The notes: generated by a model not told the origin, from the sequence alone. A DNA stretch of 64,000 nt from CAYWMD01 sp964458575 (GCA_964458575.1 CAYWMD010000025.1:1-64000), one strand, 5' to 3'; positions 46,487 through 55,396 are shown, counted from the first letter of the stretch. Made by a program: numbers and translations.

Positions 46487-47021
46487 GTTTCAAGGCAGTC
46501 AACACGGCGGCTCTGAGCTTGTGCCGTACGCGCGTGAGGCGCGATTCGATGGCTTTCTCGCTGGTTTGCAAAACTCCGGCGATTTCGCGCACTGACTCGT
46601 TGCTGAAATACTTTCGCCTGACCAGTTCCCGCTCGTCGGACGGCAGCGAATGCAGGCTGTGCTCCAGCAACGCGAGCAATTGGGCGTCCGCTTCGCCATC
46701 GTTTGCGCCTGAAACCTCCGCTCGCGCGTGTTCGGTGAAGCGGTCGAGGAAAGCAAGGTAACGACTCCGCTTGCGCTGTTGGTCAACGAGCGCCGTGCGT
46801 GCCAGCACGGTGAGCCAGTTCCAAAACTGCGTTTCGTCCGGGAAAACCTTGATGTGCCGCACGACGCGGACCAGCGTGGCTTGCAAGGCTTCGCGCATCG
46901 CGTCCTCGTCGCCGCGGGTGACCACGAGCAGGTAACGGCTGAGCCGGTGAACGTAGGCTTCATAAAAAATCCGATAAGCCGCTTCATCGCCCTTCACCAT
47001 TTCACGCGTCAGTGTCCCCAC
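46470..47021 (-). CDS. ECF-type RNA polymerase sigma factor
   Basis: About 183 residues from a GTG at 47021; ATG at 47000 is also possible. Region 2 (EAAYRIFYEAYVHRLSRYLL, EALQATLVRVVRHIKVFPD, FWNWLTVLARTALVDQQRK) and region 4 (LHSLPSDERELVRRKYFSN, VREIAGVLQTSEKAIESRLT) are both present. The longest frame begins at 47207, but that would overlap the upstream STN-protein gene by 85 bases and adds no conserved sequence. Co-occurrence with an anti-sigma-like gene downstream and an STN-domain gene upstream suggests a surface-signalling regulon. Target promoters are unknown. Confidence 0.88.
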   Translation of the reverse strand: MGTLTREMVKGDEAAYRIFYEAYVHRLSRYLLVVTRGDEDAMREALQATLVRVVRHIKVFPDETQFWNWLTVLARTALVDQQRKRSRYLAFLDRFTEHARAEVSGANDGEADAQLLALLEHSLHSLPSDERELVRRKYFSNESVREIAGVLQTSEKAIESRLTRVRHKLRAAVLTALKHDPTN

Positions 47022-47122
47022 GTCCAGCGGGCCTGGCGAATCAGGCCCGACTGAATCAGCGCCGACGTTTGCTAGATGAAAGTGGTGGTCCAAGTCGGTG
47101 CATTGCAACTGGCCGGCAATTG

Positions 47123-47920
47123 TCAATTCTCTGTCTTCGGTTTCCCAATCGGCCTCGAAGCCGGAACGGGCGAAGCAGGTGTGGATATTGGCGTGGGGTT
47201 TGACCATGGTGACAGTGCTTTCAACACCGCGTCAATGGTTTCCAACTTGTTCGGTTCGCCCACGGCAATCAACAGTTTTGTGTCCTTGTGAAAGTTGATG
47301 GTCGGGGTGTCCTTTTCGCCCAGCATTTTCCAACCGGTCTGGATGGCGGTGGTGATGTCGTCAACGGTCGTGCCACGCTCCAAGTAAGGGGCGAGTGCAT
47401 AGTAGCGACAGGTTTTTATGGCGGGTGTGGTAGGAACTTTATCAGCAAAGAAATACCAAATGGAATCATCCGTCGGGTCGCCTTGGGTCCTAAAGCCGTA
47501 GCTGGTTTGTATAACTTGGTAGGTTGATGCGGGAGCACCGGCATAGCCACCGCCATAATACGTGCCGGTCACATATCTCTCGCTCTTTAAGCTCGCGCGT
47601 TGCAACGCTTCGAACAACTGGGAAACATTCACGTTGCTCATCTTGAGCGGTGGCAATTGGAGGTCGGCATGTTCATCCGGAATGATCGCATTCACCGGTT
47701 TGCCCATCGCCTTCTCAATGGCCGCGATGAGTTGCTTCGGCGTGCCGCCGGAGAAATCGAAGCTGAATCTGGTGAGTTTTGGCGGGTTTGCGGCTTCAGC
47801 AGCCGCAGCCGCGTTGACTCGCTGTGAAAACGTTGTCGCCCCTGGCGCGGTCTGTTGGGCGAAGGCTTGGGAGAACGCGAGCATTATCAGGCAAAGAATG
47901 AGGTGGTTCAGTGTTTTCAT
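47123..47920 (-). CDS. Exported STN/secretin N-domain protein
   Basis: 265 residues. The signal peptide ends near FSQAFAQQ. Residues 40-115 have the STN/N0 look (FSFDFSGGTPKQLIAAIEKA, ADLQLPPLKMSNVNVSQLFE). A second part (about 170-250, YALAPYLERGTTVDDITTAI, KLLIAVGEPNKLETIDAVLK) resembles a secretin N1 ring domain. There is no beta-barrel or pore domain, so it is not a secretin itself. It ends with a Pro/Ser-rich tail. The gene is directly upstream of the sigma factor on the same strand, which is reminiscent of FecA-type signalling, where an STN domain contacts the anti-sigma (analogy only). Confidence 0.78.
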   Translation of the reverse strand: MKTLNHLILCLIMLAFSQAFAQQTAPGATTFSQRVNAAAAAEAANPPKLTRFSFDFSGGTPKQLIAAIEKAMGKPVNAIIPDEHADLQLPPLKMSNVNVSQLFEALQRASLKSERYVTGTYYGGGYAGAPASTYQVIQTSYGFRTQGDPTDDSIWYFFADKVPTTPAIKTCRYYALAPYLERGTTVDDITTAIQTGWKMLGEKDTPTINFHKDTKLLIAVGEPNKLETIDAVLKALSPWSNPTPISTPASPVPASRPIGKPKTEN

Positions 47921-48088
47921 ATCATTTGTAAGTTCATTTTCGATCTTCATACAGGAAGACGACGCCCGCGCCGAAATCCTTCGTGACAATTAAATAAACT
48001 CCGCCGTTGCAAATTGGATTCGCTCTTGGCCTAAGACAAGTCGCTCGTTAAGCTGACTTCGTTCGGATTGCAACCGAGTATTATTGTC

Positions 48089-50680
48089 ATGCGTTTATCC
48101 AGAATTCTTCTACCGGGCCTCTGCCTCCTTCTCGGCTGCCAAACCAACACGAACACCAGTGACCACGTCGGTCCATTGCCCGTCGGCCACCTGACTCCCA
48201 CCCACCAATTGATCCGCCCGGTCGGTCAGGCGGTTGAGTTCAACGCCCGGCCCGTGGATTTGGCCGCGTCACCGGATGGGCGCACGATTTACGTGAAGGA
48301 CAGCAGTGGTTTGCTGGCGATTGACGCGGAGAACTGGCAAATCCGGCAGCAATTGAAATTCCCCGCTGGCGGCAGTTCCTTCCACGGCATTGCGGTTACA
48401 CGGGACGGTTTGCGAATCTTCGCCAGCACGTCGCAAAATTTCATGTGGGAAGCCAGGGTTGCGGCCGATGGCAAAATGCAGTTGGGCCGGAAATTGATGC
48501 TGCCAGGTCCGGACGGCAAAGGGAATTCGGCTCCCGGCGGGCTGGCGCTGTCGCCGGACGAGCGAACGGCTTACGTGTGCCTTTCCCGGAACAACAGTCT
48601 CGGTGTTGTTGATCTCACGTCCGGCAATCTGGTCAGGGAAGTGCGAGTGGGTGTCGCGCCTTACGATGTGGTTCTGATTGATCAAGGCCGGAAAGCATTC
48701 GTTTCCAACTGGGGCGGACGGCATCCCCGTGAGGGTGAACGAACGGCCAGGTCGTCGGGCACTGACACTTTGGTGGACGAAAAGGGCGTGGCGGCGAGCG
48801 GCACGGTATCCATCGTGGACCTGGCGGCAGGACGTGAAATCGCGCAAATCGTCACCGGCCTCCATCCTTCCGACCTGGAACTCAGCCCCGACGACCGCAC
48901 CCTGTACGTTGCCAATGCCAACTCTGACACCGTCAGCGTGATTGACACGGCCAGCCTGAGTGTTGTCGAGACGATTTCCATCCGACCAGACCCGGAGTTG
49001 TTGTTCGGCAGCGCGCCGAATTCGCTTTCGTTGAGCAAGGACGGCCGGTCGTTGTTCGTCGCCAACGGTGGCAACAACGCGGTGGCAGTCGTCGCACTCG
49101 GTGAAGCGACCGCACGGGCGAGCCGGGTGGTAGGTTTCATTCCCACGGCATGGTATCCCGGCGGTCTGATCAACGACGGGCAGAATCTTTACATCGCGAA
49201 CATCAAGGGCTTGGGGTCGCGTTATCCGCTTAAGTCCGAGAAGGGTTGGAAAAGCCGCAACCATCTCGGCACGGTGAACAAGGTGGGCATCCCCGCGCCT
49301 TCGACCTTGCCGGCGTACACCAAACAGGTGAACACCGATGCGCGCGTGCCGCAGATGCTGCGCGCCTGGGAAAAGTCCACCAGCCACCGTCAACCCGTGC
49401 CCGTGCCGCGCCGCCTCGGCGAGCCTTCGGTGTTTGAACACGTCGTTTACATCATCAAGGAGAACCGGACTTACGATCAGGTCTTCGGCGACCTGCCGCA
49501 AGGCAACGCTGATCCGCAACTGTGCACCTTTGGTCGCGAGGTCACGCCCAACCAGCACGCGCTGGCCGAGCAATTCGTCTTGCTCGACAATTATTACTGC
49601 AACGGCGTGCTTTCGGCCGATGGTCACGCCTGGGCCATGGAAGGCTACGCGACGGATTATCTGGAAAAGTCCTTTGGCGGCTGGACGCGCAGCTATCCTT
49701 ACTCCGGCGACGACCCGATCAGCTATTCGGCCACGGGCTTCATCTGGGACCAAGTCTTGTTGCACGGACTGTCATTTCGGAATTACGGCGAGATGGCCCA
49801 ATCGGCAATTCTGCCACAGTCCGCGCCTTTCCTGAAAGTATATCAGGACTTCATCAACCGGACTGGCAAATTTACCTTTGAACAAGACTACCAGATCGAA
49901 ACCTTGCGCCGTTACAGTTGTCCCACCGCGCCGGGTTGGAATCTCAGCATTCCGGACGTGCTGCGGGCGGATGGGTTCTTGAAAGAGTTCGCTGATTATG
50001 AAAGGCGCGGGGACTGGCCGAACCTCGTCATCATTTTTCTGCCTTGCAACCACACCTCCGGCACCAAGCCCGGCGCCCCGACGCCGCGGGCGCAGGTGGC
50101 GGACAACGACCTCGCGCTGGGCCGGATTGTCGAGCGGATTTCCCACAGCAAATTCTGGCCGACGACCTGCATCTTCGCCATCGAGGACGACCCGCAAAAC
50201 GGCTTTGATCACGTGGACGGACATCGCTCGGTTTGCACGCTGGTGAGTCCCTACACGAAACGCGGCGCCGTGGTGAGCCGGTTTTACAACCAGACCAGCG
50301 TGCTGCACACCATGTCGCGCATGTTTGGCATCCCGCCGATGAACCAGATGGTCGCGCTCTCGCCGTTGATGACAGACTGTTTTTCCACCAGGCCGGATTT
50401 CAAACCTTTCACTTGCCTGCCAAATCAAATTCCGCTCGACGAGATGAATCCACCGACGGCGAAGCTCCAGGGCGAACAACGCCACTGGGCGGAAATGAGC
50501 ATGGAACAAAATTTCGAGGCGGTGGATCGCGCGGATGAAGATACGCTCAACCGCATCCTCTGGCATTCGGTCAAAGGGGTGAACGCACGCTATCCGGTCG
50601 AACTGGCCGGCGCCCACGGCAAGGGCCTGCGGAAACTGCGTTTGCGGCTGGATGGAAAAGGCGACGACGACGACGATTAA
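48089..50680 (+). CDS. Lipoprotein with beta-propeller and phosphoesterase domains
   Basis: 863 residues. The signal has a lipobox (LLGC, near residue 17). Residues 60-390 are a YncE-like beta-propeller (AASPDGRTIYVKDS, VTRDGLRIFAST, LSPDERTAYVCLS, LSPDDRTLYVANANSDTVSVID, SLSKDGRSLFVANGGNNAVAVV). Residues 445-800 are a PF04185-type phosphoesterase of the alkaline phosphatase superfamily: FEHVVYIIKENRTYDQVFGD, VLLDNYYCNGVLSADGHAWA, VIIFLPCNHTSG, FAIEDDPQNGFDHVDGHRS. The domain order propeller-phosphoesterase occurs in several phyla. It is likely an outer membrane or periplasmic phosphohydrolase. The frame opens to 48068, but 48089 gives a clean signal peptide. Confidence 0.9.
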   Translation: MRLSRILLPGLCLLLGCQTNTNTSDHVGPLPVGHLTPTHQLIRPVGQAVEFNARPVDLAASPDGRTIYVKDSSGLLAIDAENWQIRQQLKFPAGGSSFHGIAVTRDGLRIFASTSQNFMWEARVAADGKMQLGRKLMLPGPDGKGNSAPGGLALSPDERTAYVCLSRNNSLGVVDLTSGNLVREVRVGVAPYDVVLIDQGRKAFVSNWGGRHPREGERTARSSGTDTLVDEKGVAASGTVSIVDLAAGREIAQIVTGLHPSDLELSPDDRTLYVANANSDTVSVIDTASLSVVETISIRPDPELLFGSAPNSLSLSKDGRSLFVANGGNNAVAVVALGEATARASRVVGFIPTAWYPGGLINDGQNLYIANIKGLGSRYPLKSEKGWKSRNHLGTVNKVGIPAPSTLPAYTKQVNTDARVPQMLRAWEKSTSHRQPVPVPRRLGEPSVFEHVVYIIKENRTYDQVFGDLPQGNADPQLCTFGREVTPNQHALAEQFVLLDNYYCNGVLSADGHAWAMEGYATDYLEKSFGGWTRSYPYSGDDPISYSATGFIWDQVLLHGLSFRNYGEMAQSAILPQSAPFLKVYQDFINRTGKFTFEQDYQIETLRRYSCPTAPGWNLSIPDVLRADGFLKEFADYERRGDWPNLVIIFLPCNHTSGTKPGAPTPRAQVADNDLALGRIVERISHSKFWPTTCIFAIEDDPQNGFDHVDGHRSVCTLVSPYTKRGAVVSRFYNQTSVLHTMSRMFGIPPMNQMVALSPLMTDCFSTRPDFKPFTCLPNQIPLDEMNPPTAKLQGEQRHWAEMSMEQNFEAVDRADEDTLNRILWHSVKGVNARYPVELAGAHGKGLRKLRLRLDGKGDDDDD

Positions 50681-51384
50681 GCGCGTTCGTCCGCAGTCGC
50701 TTCTTCGGTGGCGGGTTCGCCGGTGGGCTCAGGTTCGGAAGTGGCGTAGTGGACGCCCAGATTGTGTTGGGCGGTCTTGTCGCCCGCCCGCGCGGCCCGG
50801 AGAAACCATTTCACCGCTTCGGCCTTGTTCTCCGGCACGCCGCGGCCGGTCTGGTAGCACAAACCCAGATTGCATTGGGCCGGCGCGACTTCCTGCTCGG
50901 CGGCGGCGCGATACCATTTCACCGCTTCCTCGAAATTCTGCGGCACAACCTGGCCTTGTTCGTAAAAGACGCCCAAGTTGAACTGCGCCTGGGGTTCGCC
51001 CCGTTCCGCCGCCGCATGATACCACTTCACCGCCTCGGCAAAATTTTGCGGAACGCCCTGGCCGGTTTCGTAGAGCACGCCGAGATTAAATTGGGCCGCG
51101 GGGTCGCCCTGATCCGCCGCCTCCCGAAACCACTTGGCGGCCTGTCCGAATTCCTGCGGGACGCCCTGCCCGGCCTGATAACAGAAGCCAAGGTAGCACT
51201 GCGCGACGGGATCGTTTTGTTCAGCGGAGCGGCGAAACCATTTCACCGCCTCCTGGTAGTCCAGCGTGACTCCCTGGCCATTCTGATAGGAGACCCCCAG
51301 GTAACATTGCGCCTGCGGGTCGCCGGTTTCGGCGGCCTGCCGCATTTCCTCGAACGTGGCCCACGTGCGTCGGTTGCTGATCAT
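50677..51384 (-). CDS. Sel1-repeat protein
   Basis: 235 residues. Six Sel1-like repeats of 36 residues are visible, each of form AxxGDPxAQCYLGxxYxxGxGVPQxxxEAVKWFRxAA, then an acidic Glu/Pro/Thr-rich tail (SEPEPTGEPATEEATADE). Sel1 repeats are solenoids used for protein contacts and often regulate envelope or signalling complexes. The first methionine (MISNRRTWATFEEM) precedes the first repeat, so the start is well placed. No signal peptide was found. The stop codon overlaps the convergent propeller/phosphoesterase stop by 4 bases. Confidence 0.92.
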   Translation of the reverse strand: MISNRRTWATFEEMRQAAETGDPQAQCYLGVSYQNGQGVTLDYQEAVKWFRRSAEQNDPVAQCYLGFCYQAGQGVPQEFGQAAKWFREAADQGDPAAQFNLGVLYETGQGVPQNFAEAVKWYHAAAERGEPQAQFNLGVFYEQGQVVPQNFEEAVKWYRAAAEQEVAPAQCNLGLCYQTGRGVPENKAEAVKWFLRAARAGDKTAQHNLGVHYATSEPEPTGEPATEEATADERA

Positions 51385-51470
51385 GGTTGGTTGCCGGGCA
51401 GACCCGCTGCCGTCGTGTTACGGTCGCGCGTGTCTGCTTGCTTTAGAGAGTAAACGCGACCCCGCTGAAT

Positions 51471-52892
51471 TCAAGTCGCGAGTTGGTTCGGACCGGACCG
51501 CGGCCGGGGCGGTTTGATCACTTCCCAAACCTGCGGCGTGGGGGCGGGCAGCCGGGCGGTGATTGCAAACGCCGCCTTGAGCAGCGCGCATCCGGCTTGC
51601 GCCTGGGAGCGGTCCGCCGCATGGATGCGTGCCAGCACGTCGCCGGCTTTGACTCGTTCGCCGGGCTTCGCGATTTGATCCACGCCTACATCGTAGTCGA
51701 TGACGGAATCCTTCGTCAGCCGGCCACCGCCGAGGTCGCGAATCACTTCGCCGATCAACCGCGCGTCGCAACTGGAAATGAAACCACCCCGGCTGGCTTT
51801 CAGTTCAGCGACCGTGCGGGCCGTGAAGTCCCGGGCGAGTTTGCGGTTGAACGCCGCCAGGTCAGCACCTTGGGCGACAATCATCTCGTCCCATTTCGCG
51901 CGCGGAGCGCCCGAATTCAGGCAATCCTCAGCCAGTTTGAGCGCGGCACTGAGGGATTTGGCTTTGCCGGTTTGCACCAACAAATGTGCGGCGCAGGTGA
52001 GGACAATGGCGCGGAGGTCTTCAATTGGTTGTAGCGGCGAGCGTGAGTTCACGGCTGACTTGTTCGGCGGAGAAACATTGGCCGCGCTCTCCCAAGCGCC
52101 GCGACGCGGCTCCAGGCACGCTACGCTTTCCTTCACCTCCAGCCAGTTGCCGGCGGCGCGGCCCAGCGGAACATTCATGTCCGTGAGCATTGCGCGGGTG
52201 TTCACTCCGCACTGGGTGCCAAGCGCGACCATCGCCCGCGCCAGTTCGCGGGCCTGGTCCTTGGTCTGCATGAACGCGGCGCTGCCGAATTTCACGTCGA
52301 GGATCAGCGCCTCGAGACTTTCGGCCAGTTTCTTCGAAAGAATGGACGCGGTGATGAGGGGAATGCTGGACACCGTGCCGGTCACATCGCGCAGGGCGTA
52401 GATCTTTTTGTCCGCCGGCACCATGCGGTCGGTCTGGCCGCAAATCACACAGCCGATCGACTGGACGATTTCCACGATGCGCCGGGCAGACAGCGTGGTT
52501 TTGTAACCGGGAATGGAATCCAGTTTGTCCAGCGTGCCGCCGGTGATGCCGAGGCCGCGTCCGGAAATCATCGGCACGCGGAAACCGAGACACGCGAGCA
52601 AGGGCGCAAGCGGGAGTGAAACCTTGTCGCCGACGCCGCCGGTGGAATGTTTGTCCACCAGTGGACGTTGGTCTCTGGGAAATTTCAACACTTCGCCGGA
52701 ATCGCGCATGGCCAGGGTGAGCGCCGCGGTTTCCGCCGGGGTCAGGCCGCGAAAATAGACCGCCATCAGGAACGCGGCCTTCTGGTAATCGGGAATGTGC
52801 CCGGCGGTATAGGCGGCGATAATCTGCCGGATTTGCGGGCCGGTCAGAGCGTGGCCGTCGCGTTTGCGTTCGATGAGATGTAGAAAGTTCAC
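51471..52892 (-). CDS. deoA: Thymidine/pyrimidine-nucleoside phosphorylase with repeat-encoded insertion
   Basis: 473 residues, longer than the usual 430-440. It phosphorolyses thymidine or other pyrimidine nucleosides. The N-terminal helical domain and signature VDKHSTGGVGDKVSLPLAP (residues 79-97), SGRGLGITGGTLDKLDSIPG and KKIYALRDVTGTV are intact, as is the C-terminal domain. Between CLE and IEDLRA, near residue 265, lies an extra segment of about 25 residues (PRRGAWESAANVSPPNKSAV and on), where relatives have only a short loop. The DNA encoding it (52035-52113) looks like an inserted repeat. The gene starts 3 bases after the fabF stop, so it is in the fab operon. Confidence 0.93.
   Translation of the reverse strand: MNFLHLIERKRDGHALTGPQIRQIIAAYTAGHIPDYQKAAFLMAVYFRGLTPAETAALTLAMRDSGEVLKFPRDQRPLVDKHSTGGVGDKVSLPLAPLLACLGFRVPMISGRGLGITGGTLDKLDSIPGYKTTLSARRIVEIVQSIGCVICGQTDRMVPADKKIYALRDVTGTVSSIPLITASILSKKLAESLEALILDVKFGSAAFMQTKDQARELARAMVALGTQCGVNTRAMLTDMNVPLGRAAGNWLEVKESVACLEPRRGAWESAANVSPPNKSAVNSRSPLQPIEDLRAIVLTCAAHLLVQTGKAKSLSAALKLAEDCLNSGAPRAKWDEMIVAQGADLAAFNRKLARDFTARTVAELKASRGGFISSCDARLIGEVIRDLGGGRLTKDSVIDYDVGVDQIAKPGERVKAGDVLARIHAADRSQAQAGCALLKAAFAITARLPAPTPQVWEVIKPPRPRSGPNQLAT
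52035..52113. repeat. Intragenic repeat-like insertion within deoA
   Basis: About 78 bases (26 codons) absent from the deoA family as I know it, keeping the reading frame. It translates as ESAANVSPPNKSAVNSRSPL and neighbouring residues, a string I recall from repeat-derived segments in this phylum. No second copy is visible in the window, so the insertion is inferred from protein length and the interruption of a known loop. Confidence 0.55.
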
Positions 52893-52895
52893 GGG

Positions 52896-54155
52896 TTAAC
52901 CCGTAAATTTCTTCGCCGTGATGGTCGCGTTGTGGCCGCCGAAGCCGAAGGAGTTGTTGACGATGGCGTTGACCGGCATCTCGCGCGCCGTGTTCGCGCA
53001 GTAATCCAGGTCGCACTCGGGATCCTGGTTTTGCATATTGATCGTGGGCGGAATCACCCCGTGCTTGATGGCCAGGGCGCACGCGGTCATTTCCACCGAA
53101 CCCGCCGCACCGAGCATGTGGCCGGTCGCGCCCTTGGTGGAACTGACCACCAGCTTGCGCGCATGGTCGCCAAAAACCGTCTTGATGGCCTGCGTTTCCG
53201 CGATGTCGCCCTGGGGCGTGGAAGTGCCGTGGGCGTTGATATAGGAAACGTCGGTGGTGTTCAGGCCGCCGTTGCGCAAGGCCGTTTTCATGCAACGCAC
53301 CGCGCCTTCGCCTCCGGGCGCGGGGGCGGTGAGGTGATGCGCGTCCGCGGTGTTGCCGTAGCCGGTCAATTCGCAGTAAATCTTCGCGCCGCGTTTCTTC
53401 GCGTGTTCGAGTTCCTCCAGCACAATGACACCCGCGCCTTCACCCATGACGAAACCATCGCGGTCCTTGTCGAACGGACGCGAGGCGGTCTTGGGGTCGT
53501 CGTTGCGCGTGCTCATGGCTTTCATCGCGCAAAAGCCGCCGATGCCGATGGGTACGACGGCCGCCTCCGCGCCGCCAGCGAACATCATCACGGCTTCGCC
53601 CATCTTGATCGTGCGCCAGGCCTCGCCAATGGCGTGGTTGGCGGTGGCACAGGCGGAACAAGTGGCAAAATTCGGCCCGCGGAGGTTGTAATACATCGAA
53701 ACCAATCCGCTCGCCATGTTGCTGATCAGCATCGGAATCATGAACGGCGAAATGCGTCCCGGCCCGCGTTCGAGCATGATCTTGTGCTGCGCGGTGGTGG
53801 TTTCCAGTCCGCCAATGCCGGAGCCGATGATGGCGCCGATTTCGTCCCGATTGAGTTTGTCGAGGTCCGCGCCGCAATCCTTCAGCGCCGACCACGCGGC
53901 ATAAACGCCGAATTGCGAGTAGCGGTCGGTGCGGCGGACTTCCTTGGGGGAGGGAAACGCCGGCGCCAGGTCGAAGGCTTTCACTTCCCCGGCGATTTGC
54001 GTGTCGAACGCGGCGGCATCAAACGCGGTGATTTTATCAATGCCGCATTTGCCGGCGACGAGGTTGTTCCAAAACTCGTCCAATGAGTGGCCCAGCGGCG
54101 TCACCACGCCCAAGCCGGTGATCACCACCCTGCGTTCGGTCCAGTTGGTCGGCAT
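52896..54155 (-). CDS. fabF: 3-oxoacyl-ACP synthase II
   Basis: 419 residues. It elongates acyl-ACP in fatty acid synthesis. Thiolase-fold motifs are RRVVITGLGVVTPLGHSLDE at the N-terminus, the active-site Cys in ATCSACATANHAIGEA (about residue 163), the catalytic His in INAHGTSTPQGD and in TKGATGHMLGAAG, and the C-terminal NNSFGFGGHNAT. The start at 54155 is nine bases after a strong hairpin (54164-54204), so translation may be affected by it. It lies in the order fabG-acpP-fabF-deoA on the minus strand. Confidence 0.96.
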   Translation of the reverse strand: MPTNWTERRVVITGLGVVTPLGHSLDEFWNNLVAGKCGIDKITAFDAAAFDTQIAGEVKAFDLAPAFPSPKEVRRTDRYSQFGVYAAWSALKDCGADLDKLNRDEIGAIIGSGIGGLETTTAQHKIMLERGPGRISPFMIPMLISNMASGLVSMYYNLRGPNFATCSACATANHAIGEAWRTIKMGEAVMMFAGGAEAAVVPIGIGGFCAMKAMSTRNDDPKTASRPFDKDRDGFVMGEGAGVIVLEELEHAKKRGAKIYCELTGYGNTADAHHLTAPAPGGEGAVRCMKTALRNGGLNTTDVSYINAHGTSTPQGDIAETQAIKTVFGDHARKLVVSSTKGATGHMLGAAGSVEMTACALAIKHGVIPPTINMQNQDPECDLDYCANTAREMPVNAIVNNSFGFGGHNATITAKKFTG

Positions 54156-54163
54156 AAAATAAA

Positions 54164-54204
54164 CGGGGCAGTTCAATCCCGCGACGCGGGTTGAAACCGC
54201 CCCG
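54164..54204 (-). promoter_or_regulatory. Strong hairpin between acpP and fabF
   Basis: On the minus strand a 20-base stem (CGGGGCGGTTTCAACCCGCG with a near-complement, two G-U pairs and two mismatches) with a one-base loop is followed by TTTATTTT. It lies 17 bp past acpP and 9 bp before the fabF ATG. It could be a partial terminator that keeps acpP transcripts more abundant than fabF. Confidence 0.6.
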
Positions 54205-54221
54205 AAATCGGTCGCGTCCGG

Positions 54222-54467
54222 CTACTTCTGCTGGAGGTCTTCGATGTATTTGACCACATCGCCGACGGTTAGAAGTTTCTCGGCCTGTTCGTCGGGAATT
54301 TCGCTGCCGAATTCCTCTTCCAGCGCCATTACCAGTTCCACGATGTCCAGTGAATCCGCGCCGAGGTCTTCAATGAACTTGGCCTCCGCGGTTACCTGAT
54401 CCGCGTTGACGCCAAGTTGCTCGACGATGATGTCTTTGACACGTTGTTCAATCGTTTTGTCAGCCAT
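54222..54467 (-). CDS. acpP: Acyl carrier protein
   Basis: 81 residues, acidic, standard ACP. The motif GADSLDIVEL contains Ser39, the attachment point of 4'-phosphopantetheine. Residues 1-15 are ADKTIEQRVKDIIVE, and DLGADSLDIVELVMALEEEF fits the helix II recognition surface. The start at 54467 is the standard N-terminus; an earlier frame start (54518) adds a basic, non-conserved stretch. It is transcribed with fabG upstream and fabF downstream. Confidence 0.97.
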   Translation of the reverse strand: MADKTIEQRVKDIIVEQLGVNADQVTAEAKFIEDLGADSLDIVELVMALEEEFGSEIPDEQAEKLLTVGDVVKYIEDLQQK

Positions 54468-54559
54468 GTTGTTGCTCCGGGTTTCGGTTTTTGCCCTGTG
54501 TCTATGCCAGACGCGCACAGGGCGTCAAGACCTGAGTGAACATTTTTTTTGAATCAGTC

Positions 54560-54632
54560 GTTGAACCGTTAAAACGTTAAAACGTTGAATCGGAAACCCC
54601 ATGATCCGGCGCGGCCGGTTTAACGGTTCAAC
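54560..54632. repeat. Imperfect inverted repeat between fabG and acpP
   Basis: GTTGAACCGTTAAAAC (54560-54575) and GGTTTAACGGTTCAAC (54617-54632) are inverted arms matching at 14 of 16 positions. The internal sequence also repeats AACGTTAAAACGTTGAA. It has no T-tract on the coding strand, so it is probably a repeat rather than a terminator. Confidence 0.5.
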
Positions 54633-54652
54633 CATTCAACGATTTCACGCCG

Positions 54653-55396
54653 TCACATCACCATTCCCCCATCCACCGTCAATACCTGCCCGGTCACGTA
54701 ACGGCCCGCCGGACCGGCTAAAAACACGGCTGCCCCGGCAATGTCTTCCGTCTGGCCGAATCGGCCCAAGGGAATGCGCTTGAGCAATTCGGCCCTGGCC
54801 GCCTCGTTCAACGCCGCCGTCATGTCCGTTTCGATGAAGCCCGGCGCAATGGCGTTGACCGTGACGTTGCGCGAGGCGAATTCGCGGGCGCAGGATTGCG
54901 TGAAACCGATCAAGCCCGCCTTGCTCGCCGCGTAATTGGCCTGGCCCGCGTTGCCCATGAGGCCGACGACGGAGGAAATGTTGATGATGCGCCCGGCGCG
55001 CTGTTTGAGCATGGCGCGGTTGAACGCTTTCGTGACGTGGAACGCGCCCTTGAGATTCGTGTCCAGCACCGCATCCCAATCCTCGCCGCTCATGCGCATG
55101 AGCAACCCGTCGCGCGTCACGCCGGCATTGTTCACCAGGATGTCCACCCGACCGCACTCGGCGAGGATTTTTTCGGCGGCGGCTTCGACGGCGGCGGCGT
55201 CCGCCACGTCCACGGCGTAGGCCCACGCTTTGCGGCCCAGCGCGCGGACTTCGGCGGCGACCCTTTCGGAATTCTCGGCGGTGCGCGAGACGCAGACCAC
55301 GTCCGCGCCCTCGGCGGCAAATTTCAAAGCGATGGCGCGTCCGATCCCGCGACCCGCGCCGGTGACAACGGCGATTTGATTGGCAAGTTGGCTCAT
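54653..55396 (-). CDS. fabG: 3-oxoacyl-ACP reductase
   Basis: 247 residues. NADPH-dependent SDR enzyme of the fatty acid elongation cycle. Motifs are TGAGRGIGRAIALKFAAEG (nucleotide binding, residues 12-30), NNAGVTRDGLLMRM, the catalytic triad Ser/Tyr/Lys in NISSVVGLMGNAGQANYAASKAG, and PGFIETDMT. The first 16 codons are duplicated 840 bp upstream (56190-56236), followed by unrelated sequence. The start at 55396 is the family-standard N-terminus. Part of the fabG-acpP-fabF-deoA group. Confidence 0.96.
   Translation of the reverse strand: MSQLANQIAVVTGAGRGIGRAIALKFAAEGADVVCVSRTAENSERVAAEVRALGRKAWAYAVDVADAAAVEAAAEKILAECGRVDILVNNAGVTRDGLLMRMSGEDWDAVLDTNLKGAFHVTKAFNRAMLKQRAGRIINISSVVGLMGNAGQANYAASKAGLIGFTQSCAREFASRNVTVNAIAPGFIETDMTAALNEAARAELLKRIPLGRFGQTEDIAGAAVFLAGPAGRYVTGQVLTVDGGMVM

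Noticed and set aside
50677..51384. Tandem repeats of about 108 bases
   Set aside because: These are the coding repeats of Sel1 motifs, not a satellite or array.
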